Positions 43,136 through 52,143 of a stretch of DNA of 64,000 nt are shown piece after piece. The translations under genes were made by a program, and so were the position numbers. The notes beneath the pieces were generated by a model, which ran no database searches, was not told the origin of the DNA, and worked only from the letters and a program-made list of their open reading frames with translations. Source of the DNA: Flavobacteriaceae bacterium UBA6268 (GTDB taxonomy: Bacteria; Bacteroidota; Bacteroidia; Flavobacteriales; Flavobacteriaceae). The stretch is from the NCBI GenBank assembly GCA_002440705.1, contig DJVA01000064.1:62001-126000 (forward strand), read 5' to 3'. Position 1 is the first letter of the stretch. Every line of letters starts with the position of its first letter.

Positions 43136-44834
43136 AAACCTCCCCGTCAACCGTAAGGGCTTTATACCAATACCCCCCAGCAGGCATAGGATTGTTGTTA
43201 TAGCGCCCGTTCCACCCTTCGCTGTCGGGACTGAAATTGGCCAAGATTTTACCGTAACGATCGTAAATGTAGATGGTGGTGAGAGGTAAGGGATCCAGAA
43301 TGGGCTTTACGTATTGCCAATAATCGTTGATGCCGTCCCCGTTAGGCGAAAAATAAGGGGGAAAGCCCGTAGGTGGGTAGGCTAGCTTAACAGGGCGTTC
43401 CACTACACCACAACCCTTTTTATCCCGCACATAAAGAACATACTGTCCTGCAGGGAGCCCTTCAAAAAAAGGTTCGTCTTGATACGTAACCCCATCCAGG
43501 GAAAACTCATACTCCCCAATTCCTGAAACCGCCACCGTAAACTCAAACAATAAATTTACCTCGGCAATGTTTACGGCTTCAATGGTTGCAACGGAAGAAG
43601 CTACTACCTCAAAATCTTGTGAAAAAGTACATTCAATACTTGACCCTGCATCTTCAATGAGGTTATACACTTCATAACGGTACATTCCCGTTTCTGATAT
43701 TTCGACAGTACTTTCTTCTGAGAGCAAAAGCTCGTCCCCATTATCGAACAATTGAAACCATCGGTACCCGTTGCCTACATCGGGAGATTGAATAACCGTG
43801 GGTAAACTGTTTTCGCAGATCCCCACAACCTCCGGAAAACTACTTTCCGGGTAAAAAGAGATCAGTTCCCCCGTATCGGGATCGTAAAAAGGGCCGCATC
43901 CTAAAATTGTAGAAAAAGATTCTTGCTCACAGGAAACTGCTTGGCCTGCTTCGTTGAAAGGAATAATCCGTACATAATATGTATTATTCGATTCAAAATT
44001 AAGTACATAGGTGGATGTAGTTGTGAATATAGCGCCATCCAATACATCATTGATAAAAGGCGTTCTACCAATAAAAACAATATACCCCAGTGCATCGGGT
44101 ACTGGAGCCCATTCCAAAAAGGGCGAAAGCGAAACATTGATTGCGCCATTTTCGGGGGTAATAAGATAGGTACATCCTGGCGGGTTTCCCAATGATGCCG
44201 TTACAAAATACTCCTCAGTGCAACTCAACGCCAAACCATTCTCATTATAAGGTTGCAGCAATACATATATTTCAGTATCTGGTGGGAAATTGCTGATGGG
44301 ATCATAAGAAAGGACATTCCCAACGTCCAACTGATTTGCGATATCACCTGCCCCAGGCAACGTCCCAATCGTTATCCAGTAGCCCGTGGCCCTTGGAGCA
44401 TACCCCCAGCGTAGGTTGGTAGCCACATTAACTCCAGTGGCGCCATTTTCTGGATTTAACAGTTGGGTACACTCGGGAACCGTCACAACATTTTCAGTGG
44501 TAAACGATTGGCTGGCGCATACAATATCATCCTGATCAAAGAAAAACAAGGTGATGGTTACATAGATGGTACTCGACTCTGGAAGCCCCAAGGGGGGCGT
44601 AAAATTGGGGTCGTTCCCAACCGGTTGATCGTTCACGATTTCGCTACCCCCAGGAGTTGTCCCCAATGAAATGATGTATCCTGTAACGCCAACGACCGTT
44701 TCCCATGAAATGGAAGTATCCACAGGAACATTTGTCGCTCCCTGCAATGGGTTCAACAAATCCGGACAATCTTGCGCCATCAAGAACGGCCCTGAAAGGA
44801 TTACCCAAATCCAAATGCGCTTTTTGCCTAGTAT
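43107..44834 (-). CDS. T9SS type B sorted multi-domain surface protein
   Basis: A secreted or surface protein exported through the type IX system. Three or more fibronectin-like repeats of about 95 residues (CxxLLxPxxGAxxVxxxxxLxW pattern) fill the N-terminal 290 residues, then an Ig-like region, then a C-terminal gliding-associated (type B) sorting domain with FSPNGDGINDYW, IYDRYGKIL and GWNGRYNNNPMPAGGYWY. The first conventional start is TTG at 44783, but this cuts off a signal peptide encoded just upstream (KKRIWIWVILSGPFLMAQ). In that frame the only start-like codons are ATA and ATT; ATA at 44834 is chosen (575 aa). A TATCTTTA box upstream supports transcription of the longer form. Its function outside the cell is unknown. 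Confidence 0.75.
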   Translation of the reverse strand: MLGKKRIWIWVILSGPFLMAQDCPDLLNPLQGATNVPVDTSISWETVVGVTGYIISLGTTPGGSEIVNDQPVGNDPNFTPPLGLPESSTIYVTITLFFFDQDDIVCASQSFTTENVVTVPECTQLLNPENGATGVNVATNLRWGYAPRATGYWITIGTLPGAGDIANQLDVGNVLSYDPISNFPPDTEIYVLLQPYNENGLALSCTEEYFVTASLGNPPGCTYLITPENGAINVSLSPFLEWAPVPDALGYIVFIGRTPFINDVLDGAIFTTTSTYVLNFESNNTYYVRIIPFNEAGQAVSCEQESFSTILGCGPFYDPDTGELISFYPESSFPEVVGICENSLPTVIQSPDVGNGYRWFQLFDNGDELLLSEESTVEISETGMYRYEVYNLIEDAGSSIECTFSQDFEVVASSVATIEAVNIAEVNLLFEFTVAVSGIGEYEFSLDGVTYQDEPFFEGLPAGQYVLYVRDKKGCGVVERPVKLAYPPTGFPPYFSPNGDGINDYWQYVKPILDPLPLTTIYIYDRYGKILANFSPDSEGWNGRYNNNPMPAGGYWYKALTVDGEVFIGHFSLVR

Positions 44835-44864
44835 GTCTAGAAGTGAACGGATAGCTTTTTGTTT

Positions 44865-44872
44865 TAAAGATA
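44865..44872 (-). promoter_or_regulatory. -7 promoter box of the T9SS type B gene
   Basis: On the minus strand TATCTTTA, one base from TAnnTTTG. Transcription would begin near 44859, so the codons of the upstream signal peptide would be on the mRNA. Confidence 0.4.
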
Positions 44873-44926
44873 CAAAAAACGGTTTGTTATGGTCTTAAGG
44901 GTTTAGAATAACTAACGGTAAATTGA

Positions 44927-44934
44927 TACTTTTG
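44927..44934 (+). promoter_or_regulatory. -7 promoter box of the MATE gene
   Basis: TACTTTTG, an exact TAnnTTTG match, ends 4 nt before the TTG start at 44939. This predicts a leaderless mRNA with a TTG start codon. Confidence 0.5.
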
Positions 44935-44938
44935 CAAC

Positions 44939-46282
44939 TTGAGCAACTCCCAAAACCATACCTCTTTCAAACGCATTCAGCAATTGGCCATTCCCGCCAT
45001 TATTGCTGGAGTAGCTGAACCCATTCTATCCAGTACCGATGCCGCCATTGTAGGTAACATTCCACAATTTGGAGCCGAATCATTAGCTGCAGTAGGTGTG
45101 GTAGGGTCTTTTTTATCCATGCTCATTTGGATCTTGGCGCAAACCCGAAGCGCTATCGCTGCCATTGTTTCCCAAAACCTTGGGGCTGGAACGCTGGAAG
45201 ATTTGAAACGTTTTCCTGCCCAAGCCATTTACTTCAATGTAATACTCAGTTTTATTGTTCTGGGAATTACCTATGCCTTTGTTGGGGAAATCTTCCAATT
45301 CCTCAATGCCAAAGGGCTTATCCTTCAGTATAGTATTGACTATTATAATATAAGGGTTTGGGGGTTCCCATTAACCTTGTTCACTTTTGCCGTATTCGGT
45401 ATTTTCCGTGGCCTTCAAAATACGTTTTGGCCCATGATCGTAGCCATAACAGGTACTCTTATTAACATTCTACTGGATTTTCTTTTGGTGTACGGCTATC
45501 AAGAATTGATTCCGCCCATGGGGATTAAAGGGGCCGCATGGGCCAGCTTAATCTCCCAACTAATCATGGGGCTCTTATCCTTGGGGTTGCTTTTGAAAAA
45601 AACAACCCTACCCCTTGCTTTCAAATTTCCGCTTCATCCTGAATTGAAGCGATTGGTACAGATGAGCTTCAACCTCTTTATTCGCACTTTGGCACTAAAT
45701 GCCGCTCTAATGTTGGCTGTTCGGGAAGCAACAGCACTTGGCACTCCTTACATTGCGGCCCACGCCATTGCCATCAACCTTTGGTTGTTTACTGCTTTTT
45801 TTATTGATGGGTACGGCGCTGCCGGAAATATTTTAGGCGGAAAGCTACTGGGTGCAAAAGACTATGGGGCACTTTGGCAACTGACCAAAAAAGTGAACCG
45901 CTACAACTTGGGTGTTGCCGTTCTTCTTATGTTGGCCTGTACTATTTTTTATCACCCTTTAGGAAGACTTTTCAATAAGGAAGCTGCGGTATTGGAAGTG
46001 TTCTACGGAATGTTCTTTATGGTCATCCTTAGTCAGCCGCTCAATGCCTTGGCATTTACCTACGACGCTATATTTAAGGGATTGGGTGAAATGGCATTTT
46101 TGCGAAATGTCCTGTTAGGCGCTACACTACTAGGATTTATTCCTGTGCTTTACGCTTCCAAATATTTGGAAGGAGGCTTAGTAGGCATTTGGGTCGCCCT
46201 ACTTTTTTGGATTGCCTTTAGGGCCATTGCATTGGTGATTAAATTTCGGAGGAAATATGTGGTGTTGGCCAAAACCCATTAA
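44939..46282 (+). CDS. MATE family efflux transporter
   Basis: Inner-membrane antiporter of 447 aa with about 12 membrane helices in two similar halves, of the DinF-like MATE branch. Family stretches are IPAIIAGVAEPILSSTDAAIVG at the start and VRVWGFPLT-like IRVWGFPLTLFTF in the first half. It starts with TTG at 44939, the only start in frame before the conserved first helix. It uses an H+ or Na+ gradient to expel cationic compounds; the substrate is unknown. Its stop overlaps the stop of the convergent oxygenase gene by 4 bases. Confidence 0.9.
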   Translation: MSNSQNHTSFKRIQQLAIPAIIAGVAEPILSSTDAAIVGNIPQFGAESLAAVGVVGSFLSMLIWILAQTRSAIAAIVSQNLGAGTLEDLKRFPAQAIYFNVILSFIVLGITYAFVGEIFQFLNAKGLILQYSIDYYNIRVWGFPLTLFTFAVFGIFRGLQNTFWPMIVAITGTLINILLDFLLVYGYQELIPPMGIKGAAWASLISQLIMGLLSLGLLLKKTTLPLAFKFPLHPELKRLVQMSFNLFIRTLALNAALMLAVREATALGTPYIAAHAIAINLWLFTAFFIDGYGAAGNILGGKLLGAKDYGALWQLTKKVNRYNLGVAVLLMLACTIFYHPLGRLFNKEAAVLEVFYGMFFMVILSQPLNALAFTYDAIFKGLGEMAFLRNVLLGATLLGFIPVLYASKYLEGGLVGIWVALLFWIAFRAIALVIKFRRKYVVLAKTH

Positions 46283-46914
46283 CGCGTTTTAAGCCAACCT
46301 GTAATACTCAACCGCTCTGAAGCGAGTATCTTCTTCACTTCATGTTCGACCAAGCGACTTTCAAAAATCACGACACGTCCAGGTAAAGGGAGAATTTCGA
46401 GCGTTTTGCCTTCCAAATATAAAGTGAGTTCCCCGCCATTTTCTTTGGGCCAATTGGCTTCGTTCAAATAACAAACAACGGAAAGTTTCCGGCGGTCGTC
46501 ATTCTGGAAGGTATCTACATGCTTCCTATAAAAGGTCCCCGTAGGATACAGGGCATAGTGAAATTCCTTTTGAAGGATCCCCAAAAAACAAGTCTTATTC
46601 AAGTAATGAACCAAATCATTGATTTTTGCAAAAAATAGCTGCTCTACCGCATCCGCTTTGAATTCGTCCATCCAAAGGATGAAATCACCGCGGATGGCTT
46701 TGTCAATTTCTTCGTTGGTGTAGTTGCCAATAGCCGATTTTTTGAAGCGATCGGCCTCGTATTTGGCCAACAGGTTGTGTCGAAGTTGTTCCACTTCCTG
46801 GAGGGTAAAAAAACCGTCCACTACTGTGTATTGCAGTTGCATCAGGTCTTCGATAATTGCTTCAAACAAGGGATTTTCAACGAAATCCAATTGTTCAAAC
46901 AATTCTTCACTCAT
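46279..46914 (-). CDS. 2-oxoglutarate/Fe(II)-dependent oxygenase, prolyl hydroxylase-like
   Basis: A 211-aa cytosolic dioxygenase. The iron triad is visible: H and D in YRKHVDTFQND and the distal H in RLVEHEVKKI, with the 2-oxoglutarate-binding R in RLSITGW. This arrangement resembles bacterial P4H or EGLN-like enzymes, which hydroxylate proline on proteins; the target is unknown. The ATG at 46914 is used: the open frame continues 146 codons further but that part is antisense to queD. A TATATTTG box lies 20 nt upstream. Confidence 0.85.
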   Translation of the reverse strand: MSEELFEQLDFVENPLFEAIIEDLMQLQYTVVDGFFTLQEVEQLRHNLLAKYEADRFKKSAIGNYTNEEIDKAIRGDFILWMDEFKADAVEQLFFAKINDLVHYLNKTCFLGILQKEFHYALYPTGTFYRKHVDTFQNDDRRKLSVVCYLNEANWPKENGGELTLYLEGKTLEILPLPGRVVIFESRLVEHEVKKILASERLSITGWLKTR

Positions 46915-46933
46915 GGTTGTGCTAAAAAGTCCG

Positions 46934-46941
46934 CAAATATA
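46934..46941 (-). promoter_or_regulatory. -7 promoter box of the 2OG oxygenase gene
   Basis: On the minus strand TATATTTG, an exact TAnnTTTG match, 20 nt before the ATG at 46914. It lies back to back with the queD promoter. Confidence 0.5.
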
Positions 46942-46989
46942 CTCGCAAAACCAATTGGTTTTTGAAAATTCTTTTCCGTGGAAATCCTG

Positions 46990-46997
46990 TATCTTTG
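46990..46997 (+). promoter_or_regulatory. -7 promoter box of queD
   Basis: TATCTTTG, an exact TAnnTTTG match, ends 4 nt before the ATG at 47002, predicting a leaderless mRNA. Confidence 0.5.
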
Positions 46998-47001
46998 AAG
47001 C

Positions 47002-47451
47002 ATGGAAACCATCCGAATTACCAAACAGTTTTCCTTTGAAACCGGCCATGCCCTCTATGGCTACGATGGAAAGTGCCGCAACGTTCATGGTCATAGCTAC
47101 AAGCTTTCCGTTACCGTGATTGGAAAGCCCATCAACGACAAAAACCATGTGAAATATGGAATGGTTATCGATTTCGGAGACCTCAAAAAAATCGTGAAGG
47201 AGGAAATCGTGGACGTGTTCGACCATGCAACAGTGTTCAATAAAAACACACCTCATATTGAACTTGCCAAAGAGTTGGAACAGCGCGGGCATCATGTGCT
47301 TTTGGTCGATTACCAACCCACTAGCGAAATGATGGTGTGCGATTTTGCACAAAAAATTAAAAAACGATTACCCCATACTATTGCATTGCATTCGCTAAGG
47401 CTTCAGGAAACCGATACCAGTTTAGCCGAATGGTTTGCCAGTGATAACTAA
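47002..47451 (+). CDS. queD: 6-carboxy-5,6,7,8-tetrahydropterin synthase / 6-pyruvoyltetrahydropterin synthase family
   Basis: A 149-aa cytosolic zinc enzyme. It converts dihydroneopterin triphosphate to 6-carboxytetrahydropterin in queuosine synthesis, or to a pyruvoyl form in related enzymes. The first zinc ligand is H in FSFETGHALYG; the catalytic cysteine is in YDGKCRNVHGHSY, with the other two zinc ligands in HGH. The D and H near DHATVFN and the E in LRLQETDTS complete the active site. None of the other queuosine genes (queC, queE, queF) is adjacent. Confidence 0.9.
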   Translation: METIRITKQFSFETGHALYGYDGKCRNVHGHSYKLSVTVIGKPINDKNHVKYGMVIDFGDLKKIVKEEIVDVFDHATVFNKNTPHIELAKELEQRGHHVLLVDYQPTSEMMVCDFAQKIKKRLPHTIALHSLRLQETDTSLAEWFASDN

Positions 47452-47479
47452 TACCAAACTACACAACCGACTTTTTAGC

Positions 47480-47487
47480 TATCTTTG
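47480..47487 (+). promoter_or_regulatory. -7 promoter box of lpxH
   Basis: TATCTTTG, an exact TAnnTTTG match, ends 4 nt before the ATG at 47492, predicting a leaderless mRNA. Confidence 0.5.
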
Positions 47488-47491
47488 ATTC

Positions 47492-48250
47492 ATGCAAATC
47501 CCGGCAGGAAAAAAAATATATTTCTCCAGCGACAACCACTTAGGGGCCCCCAGTCCTTCAGAAAGCCTCCCGCGTGAAAAAAAATTTGTGGCTTGGCTGG
47601 ATGCTGCCAAGCAAGATGCAGCCGCAATTTTTTTGCTTGGAGATCTTTTCGATTTTTGGTTTGAATACAAAACGGTAGTCCCGAAAGGGTTTGTACGAGT
47701 GCTGGGAAAATTGGCTGAAATTAGTGACAGCGGTATCCCTATCTATTTTTTTGTAGGCAATCACGACCTTTGGATGCGTGATTATTTTGAAAAGGAATTA
47801 AACATACCTGTGTACTACGATGTTAAGGAATTTCAATTCAACGATAAAACCTTTCTAATTGGCCATGGAGATGGTAAAGGTCCCGGGGATAAAGGCTATA
47901 AGCGAATGAAACGCGTGTTCATTAACCCCTTTTCAAAATGGCTCTACCGTTGGCTGCATCCAGATTGGGGCATGCGCTTGGCACAATACCTTTCCGTAAA
48001 AAATAAGTTGATTTCCGGAGACGAGGATCGTGCCTTTTTGGGGGAAGAAAAAGAATGGTTGGCGCTTTATGCCCAACGTAAGCTCCAAGAAAGGCATTAC
48101 GATTATTTTGTGTTCGGGCACAGACACCTCCCCATGGAAATCAAAGTGGGCGAAAACGCAACCTACTTCAACCTAGGCGATTGGATTTCTCACTTTACCT
48201 ATGGCATTTTTGACGGTAATTCCTTTGAGCTGAAAACATTTACTCCTTGA
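47492..48250 (+). CDS. lpxH: UDP-2,3-diacylglucosamine diphosphatase
   Basis: Cleaves UDP-2,3-diacylglucosamine to lipid X and UMP in lipid A synthesis at the inner membrane face. It has 252 aa. The calcineurin-like metal motifs are all present: SSDNHLGAP, LLGDLFDFWFE, VGNHDLWM, GHGDGKGPGD and FGHRHLP. The last 11 bases overlap the end of the convergent recJ gene. Confidence 0.92.
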   Translation: MQIPAGKKIYFSSDNHLGAPSPSESLPREKKFVAWLDAAKQDAAAIFLLGDLFDFWFEYKTVVPKGFVRVLGKLAEISDSGIPIYFFVGNHDLWMRDYFEKELNIPVYYDVKEFQFNDKTFLIGHGDGKGPGDKGYKRMKRVFINPFSKWLYRWLHPDWGMRLAQYLSVKNKLISGDEDRAFLGEEKEWLALYAQRKLQERHYDYFVFGHRHLPMEIKVGENATYFNLGDWISHFTYGIFDGNSFELKTFTP

Positions 48251-49931
48251 TATCCTTGATTCGTAACTGAAGGCTTACCTGTCCCTGCCATTCATTTTCA
48301 TCAACCGTGTAGGCCATTTTGAAAGGGTTCCCATTACAGGCCATGGCTTCTTTGTGGGCCAAACCAAAACCAATTCCTGTGAACCGATTAGAATTTCCCT
48401 GTTGAACAACCAATCGCAAATGACTTTTGTCCTCCCCTACGGTTTTTCCAAAGCCTGTGTCTTTCACATTTCGGCTCATAAATACGGGGGTCATGTTCCC
48501 AGGGCCGAAAGGAGCAAACTGCTTTAGGATGCGATACAGCTTGGGGGTAATGTCCTTTAAGTCGATTTCGGCATCGATTTTCAACTCGGGTGTCAGTAAT
48601 TGAGGATTGATGGTTTCCGATACCACATTTTCAAACGCTTGTTTGAAAGCTTGGTAATCCTTTTCCTGAAGCGTAAGTCCCGCAGCATACTTGTGCCCTC
48701 CAAATTGTTCGATAAATTCTGAACAGGCCTCTAAAGCTTCATAGACGTCAAAACCACTCACCGATCTGGCCGATGCCGCTAATTTTTCGCCATTCTTGGT
48801 AAAAACCAAGGTCGGACGGTAATACGTTTCCGTAAGCCGGGACGCCACAATGCCTATTACCCCCTTGTGCCATCCTTCTTGAAATACCACCGTGGTCATT
48901 CTATCTTCTTCACCATGCTCAAGAATCTGGGCAAGGGCTTCCTCTGTAATTTGTTGATCGGTTGCCCTTCTTTCGGTATTGTATGCTTCTATATCTGACG
49001 CAAACGCAAGGGCTTCATCAAGGTCTGTTTCCGTCAAAAGACTTACAGCATGGTTGCCGTGCTTCATCCTACCAGCAGCATTGATCCTTGGTGCAATAAT
49101 GAAAACCACATCCGTAATGGTTAAGGTTTGTTTTTTTACTTGTTGCAACAAAGCCTTGAAGCCAATTCTAGGGTTGGAATTGATGACTTTGAGTCCGTAG
49201 TATGCCAAAATTCTATTTTCGCCAGTCATGGGAACAATATCGGCAGCAATTGCGGTAGCCACCAAATCGAGATAAAGTACTAGATCGTCGAGCGTTTGTC
49301 CTCGTCGTTCGGCTAGTGCCTGTAGCAACTTAAAGCCAACGCCACAACCACAGAGTTCCTTGTAGGGATAGTTGCAGTCGTTCCGTTTTGGGTCAAGCAC
49401 AGCCACCGCTTTCGGGATTTCAAAGCCTGGGCGATGGTGGTCACAAATAATGAAATCGATTCCCTTTTCCTTTGCATAATCTACTTTTTCAATAGCTTTT
49501 ATGCCACAATCTAGCGCGATAATGAGTTTAAAATCGTTATCGGAGGCAAAATCAATTCCCTGATAGGAAATACCGTATCCTTCCTCATAGCGATCTGGAA
49601 TGTAGGTCGCTATAGAGGAATAGTAGGTTTTAAGATATGATGAAACCAAGGCCACCGCAGTGGTGCCATCAACGTCGTAATCCCCATAAATTAAAATAGG
49701 CTCCTCTTCGGCCATGGCTTTTTCAATTCGCAAAACGGCCGCTTCCATATCTTTCATCAAGAATGGGTCGTGCAGCTCGTCCAGGCTTGGACGGAAAAAC
49801 TTTTTGGCCTCCTCAAATGTGGTGATGCCCCTTTGAATCAGTAATTGAGCAATGATGGGAGGCACTCCAAGCGCATCAGAAAGCGTCGTGACGAGTTGTC
49901 TTTCCGGTTTTGGTGCTAAGGTCCAACGCAT
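48240..49931 (-). CDS. recJ: Single-stranded-DNA-specific exonuclease RecJ
   Basis: 5'-3' ssDNA exonuclease of recombination and mismatch repair, 563 aa. The DHH-family motifs are visible: YGDYDVDGTTAVAL (metal-binding D residues), LDCGIKA, and ICDHHRPG, followed by the DHHA1 domain with GGHKYAAGL. The ATG at 49931 (MRWTLAPKPE) is chosen; an open frame 16 codons longer has no family similarity. A TATCTTTA box on the minus strand at 49969-49976 may be the -7 element. It is a single gene, convergent with lpxH. Confidence 0.93.
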   Translation of the reverse strand: MRWTLAPKPERQLVTTLSDALGVPPIIAQLLIQRGITTFEEAKKFFRPSLDELHDPFLMKDMEAAVLRIEKAMAEEEPILIYGDYDVDGTTAVALVSSYLKTYYSSIATYIPDRYEEGYGISYQGIDFASDNDFKLIIALDCGIKAIEKVDYAKEKGIDFIICDHHRPGFEIPKAVAVLDPKRNDCNYPYKELCGCGVGFKLLQALAERRGQTLDDLVLYLDLVATAIAADIVPMTGENRILAYYGLKVINSNPRIGFKALLQQVKKQTLTITDVVFIIAPRINAAGRMKHGNHAVSLLTETDLDEALAFASDIEAYNTERRATDQQITEEALAQILEHGEEDRMTTVVFQEGWHKGVIGIVASRLTETYYRPTLVFTKNGEKLAASARSVSGFDVYEALEACSEFIEQFGGHKYAAGLTLQEKDYQAFKQAFENVVSETINPQLLTPELKIDAEIDLKDITPKLYRILKQFAPFGPGNMTPVFMSRNVKDTGFGKTVGEDKSHLRLVVQQGNSNRFTGIGFGLAHKEAMACNGNPFKMAYTVDENEWQGQVSLQLRIKDIKE

Positions 49932-50181
49932 AAAATTCCTGAAATTAACTTTTTGGGAAGCTACTAGGTAAAGATACAAATTCCCTTGTTGAATCTGTAT
50001 TTTCCCCTTTTGTAAAAGTAGGGATTTTCCTGCTTCACCTAATACATTATCCTCATGGAATTTATAAAAACACCTGATTAAATCTTTTTTTTAACTAATT
50101 AAATATCAGTTATTTAACTCTTTTGTGGAATCCTATTAGGTGATACCTTGCCGCCCTGAACAAACTACAAATTTTAATGTT

Positions 50182-52059
50182 ATGGATTATTTGATTAAAG
50201 GTAGGTTGTATGCTACAATCTGCGACGAAAGTAAAAGACCATTAATTGACACCAAAGTTAGGGTGTACAAACTGGAAGTGAATGACACTGCCCTAGCGGC
50301 ACTAGCTTCGGCTCAAAGTAAAGAGTTAAGCAATGTCTATGAAGAGAAGGACATCAAGGTCCGCAAAAATAATTTGCTTGCCGAAACAACCACCGATATG
50401 AATGGGGAATATTCCTTTCAGATCGACGGGGAAAAGAAAAAATACGACGGAGGTCCTGTAGCCATTGTAGCTTTTTATGATGAAGTGCCAGATTACGGAC
50501 AAGGAAGTACCAAACCTCCCAAAGGTTTTACCCATTTTGAAGTACTCCTTGATGTCATTCAGCCCAAATGGAGAGAAAGGGAAAACGGATTGACAGCGGG
50601 TTGGAATTATACCTTGCTTACAAGGGTTTGGTGTTACATCCTAAAACGATTGGACCTATGGGTCATTTGCGGTACCGTAATCAATTGCGAATCGCAACAG
50701 CCCATCAACGGTATTGAGGTTATTGCCATGGATGACGACATCATTACAGACGATTTATTGGGCAGTGCGCTGACCGATGAAAATGGACGCTTTTGCATAT
50801 ATTACCGCTCTATCGATTTCAAAAAAACGTTCCTGTCGCCATTCATCAATGTGGAAACGACTCCCATTTTTAGTTTTGACAATGGGCCCGACATTTACTT
50901 CAAATTTGCTGCAGGCGGATCGATCTTTTTTGAAGAAAGCCCTTCTGAAGCCCAGAAACCCAGTCGAAAAAATGTGGGCAACTGCCTCTGTGTTCGGCTG
51001 TGCCTAAAAGAAGCCCCTGAAGTGACACAGGATCCACCAGCGGCCTTCTATCAAATTGGATATGCCCGAAAATACCATCCCGTACTCAACATCGATCCCG
51101 CCACGGGAAGAACCACAGGGAAGGCCCAAGCCTCTTGGAATGAACAAGCGTTCTACAGTACCTTGGATTTAAGGGGTTCCCTTTCCAAAAAGTTCAATGG
51201 GCAGCCCGTAGAATACAAATTTGAATATGCTGAGGTCTCCAGCCCAAGTGTGGATGTATCGACAATTCCTACCTCTAGTTGGAACGATGTACAGGAGAGT
51301 GACATGGCCGAAAACGAAATTGGAACACGTATTACAGCACTTTTCCCGGTCATCAAATACAATTCGTATGTGATTCGCGGCACCAATGCTGTGACCCCCT
51401 TTGGTAATGAAGTAAAAGTTGAATTTGATGGAAATTGGGTGAAAGTGCCCCAAGATTCCGGAATTTTTGATATTGCATTCAACGGGTCACTCATTAAGTT
51501 GGTATCCAGTAAGTTGGCCAGTGGCAATGTAAACAAATCGGGATTGGTGCAAGGAAACAGTTCCGCCCCTTTGGAACACAACCGCTATTTTGCCCTGCGA
51601 ATGTGGAAACGCGAACAAGGGAATGATGCTACCAAGGTGATGGCAGGATTTTCAAGGCCGTTAGCCATTTTCAATACCCTCTACGATAATGTACCACAAG
51701 GAGGATCGTGGCTGCCAAGTTCTTCCAGTGAATTGGGAATTGCCAGTGTGGACCTTCAAGAACTTATTGGTGGAGGATGTAACAAAATTACCAACGCCAT
51801 CCGCGTGAAGTACACGGCAGCAAACCCCAATTTGGGTAATGTTTCCATCAGTTTCTCAGGACAAGGAGCTACTAACAACTTCCAACCCATTGTATTCCCA
51901 ACACCTGGGGAAGAAGCGTTTGGTACTTCCAGCTATCTGGGCGATTTCAATTTGCTTAAGCCTTGTGCCTATGAAATTCGCCTCAACGTCGAACTGAACC
52001 TCACCAATGGAGAAGTCCAACACCAAGGTATTTGGGACCGGGTACTTTTCTGTAGGTAA
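50182..52059 (+). CDS. Large protein of unknown function with two regulatory-like beta-sandwich domains
   Basis: I do not recognise this 625-aa protein. The ATG at 50182 (MDYLIKGRLYATICDESK) is preferred over a GTG 42 bases upstream, as the first similarity to a fold begins there. Residues 1-120 and 160-275 each look like a transthyretin-like or carboxypeptidase-regulatory sandwich: GRLYATICD with TTTDMNGEYSF, and ICGTVINCES with ALTDENGRFCIYY. The second half is rich in Ser, Asn and Gly and in beta strands. There is no signal peptide, membrane helix or T9SS sorting domain, so export is not evident. Single gene: 200-bp gap upstream, terminator-like hairpin downstream at 52084. Confidence 0.7.
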   Translation: MDYLIKGRLYATICDESKRPLIDTKVRVYKLEVNDTALAALASAQSKELSNVYEEKDIKVRKNNLLAETTTDMNGEYSFQIDGEKKKYDGGPVAIVAFYDEVPDYGQGSTKPPKGFTHFEVLLDVIQPKWRERENGLTAGWNYTLLTRVWCYILKRLDLWVICGTVINCESQQPINGIEVIAMDDDIITDDLLGSALTDENGRFCIYYRSIDFKKTFLSPFINVETTPIFSFDNGPDIYFKFAAGGSIFFEESPSEAQKPSRKNVGNCLCVRLCLKEAPEVTQDPPAAFYQIGYARKYHPVLNIDPATGRTTGKAQASWNEQAFYSTLDLRGSLSKKFNGQPVEYKFEYAEVSSPSVDVSTIPTSSWNDVQESDMAENEIGTRITALFPVIKYNSYVIRGTNAVTPFGNEVKVEFDGNWVKVPQDSGIFDIAFNGSLIKLVSSKLASGNVNKSGLVQGNSSAPLEHNRYFALRMWKREQGNDATKVMAGFSRPLAIFNTLYDNVPQGGSWLPSSSSELGIASVDLQELIGGGCNKITNAIRVKYTAANPNLGNVSISFSGQGATNNFQPIVFPTPGEEAFGTSSYLGDFNLLKPCAYEIRLNVELNLTNGEVQHQGIWDRVLFCR

Positions 52060-52083
52060 GACTTCTAAGCTTTGCAATTTTAT

Positions 52084-52114
52084 GGCCGGAAAGGATACTC
52101 TTTTCGGCCGTTTT
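52084..52114 (+). terminator. Terminator-like hairpin after the 625-aa protein
   Basis: GGCCGGAAAG pairs with CTTTTCGGCC (one G-T) around GATACT, followed by GTTTTCATTATTTT. The T tract is interrupted, so efficiency is uncertain. Confidence 0.55.
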
Positions 52115-52143
52115 CATTATTTTGTGGCAAGAAAAAAAAGTAA

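Noticed and set aside
46915..47352. N-terminal extension of the 2OG oxygenase frame
   Set aside because: The open frame continues, but this part is exactly antisense to queD, whose metal and catalytic residues are all present; the oxygenase has its own ATG at 46914 with a promoter box just upstream.
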